DNA from: Chlamydiota bacterium | GTDB taxonomy: Bacteria > Chlamydiota > Chlamydiia > Chlamydiales > 2-12-FULL-49-11 | Assembly (NCBI GenBank): GCA_947478685.1 | Contig: CANJWO010000012.1 | Coordinates: 1-42,046, forward strand | Length of the DNA: 42,046 nucleotides | Reading direction: 5' to 3' | Shown: piece after piece, positions 41,902-42,046 of the stretch | How positions within the stretch are numbered: the stretch's first letter is position 1 | How the letters are laid out: the number at the start of each line of letters is the position of its first letter | Translations under genes and position numbers: made by a program | Notes under the pieces: generated by a model | What the model saw: the letters and a program-made list of their open reading frames with translations, nothing else | Told to the model about the DNA's origin: nothing | Database searches by the model: none

Positions 41902-42046
41902 TATAGTGAATTAAATTTACATTGATAAGTTTACACAGTATGTGCCCTTGGGTTTCATTAGGCATTAGCCGGCGCTGAAGCAGGCCGTGTGTTTTCACAC
42001 GAGCGATGCAAGCGAATGGAACCCAAGGGATACAGACGCAGTAAAA
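41902..42046. mobile_element. Palindromic MITE-like element, right end missing
   Basis: The element starts with its 27-base terminal repeat (41902-41928). Bases 41927-42046 then repeat window bases 1-120 with two mismatches. The window ends before the second inverted repeat, but the other copy shows that repeat at 121-147. The internal arms (CCTTGGGTTTCATT and AATGGAACCCAAGG) and the tip hairpin GTGTGTTTTCACAC are the same as in the other copy. Confidence 0.75.

Noticed and set aside
1..42046. The window as a circular plasmid, because its two ends match
   Set aside because: The end match has two differences and is explained by a dispersed palindromic element; the gene content (polA, rho, murA, pgk, argS) is chromosomal.

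Overview
The window is chromosomal DNA of a member of the Chlamydiae, most likely an environmental (Parachlamydia-, Waddlia-, Simkania- or Rhabdochlamydia-like) lineage rather than Chlamydiaceae. Supporting signs are an ADP/ATP-type nucleotide translocase, an RsbU-type PP2C phosphatase, the chlamydial cluster rho-coaE-polA-sppA with pgsA and npt nearby, and a DUF2709-tsaE-dnaQ cluster that I recall from Chlamydia. Genes absent from the reduced Chlamydiaceae, as far as I recall, also occur: a class III cyclase, histidine ammonia-lyase, an OPT transporter, GDP-mannose dehydratase and a HigBA toxin-antitoxin pair. The DNA is AT-rich with mostly tight gene spacing.

Layout. 1-234: end of a palindromic miniature element, then rsbU (minus). 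2182-6517 (plus): a compact cluster of a GDP-mannose 4,6-dehydratase with a signal-peptide-like N-terminus, three tandem secreted paralogs of unknown function, and a membrane sulfatase/LtaS-type enzyme. 6632-20452 (minus): glycolipid-synthase-like glycosyltransferase, rho, coaE, polA, sppA, pgsA, dedA, npt, pgk, a phosphodiester glycosidase and argS. 20744-22667 (plus): DUF2709 protein, tsaE (apparently without a canonical start codon) and dnaQ. 22664-24227 (minus): small protein, epmB, small membrane protein. 24328-25022 (plus): higBA with a palindromic operator on its promoter. 25024-27763 (minus): murA, small membrane protein, ATP-grasp-like protein. 27795-31451 (plus): cyclase with a Cys-rich ectodomain, then a PAS histidine kinase. 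31448-36709 (minus): two pseudopilin-like genes, associated small genes, a GNAT protein and an OPT transporter, interrupted by a second palindromic element. 36803-37750 (plus): helical acidic protein. 37747-41813 (minus): outer-membrane barrel protein, hutH and an unusual hisS. 41902-42046: second copy of the element that starts the window.

Themes. The genes point to an energy-parasitic intracellular life (npt, OPT), a rich envelope and glycan chemistry (gmd, sulfatase, glycosyltransferase, murA, phosphodiester glycosidase) and several signalling proteins (RsbU, cyclase, kinase). Intrinsic terminators are scarce and convergent genes often share stop codons. The 3' ends of many genes that end transcription units are strikingly C-rich and G-poor on the sense strand, which could be Rho-loading sequence inside coding regions. 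I saw no tRNA, rRNA or CRISPR array.
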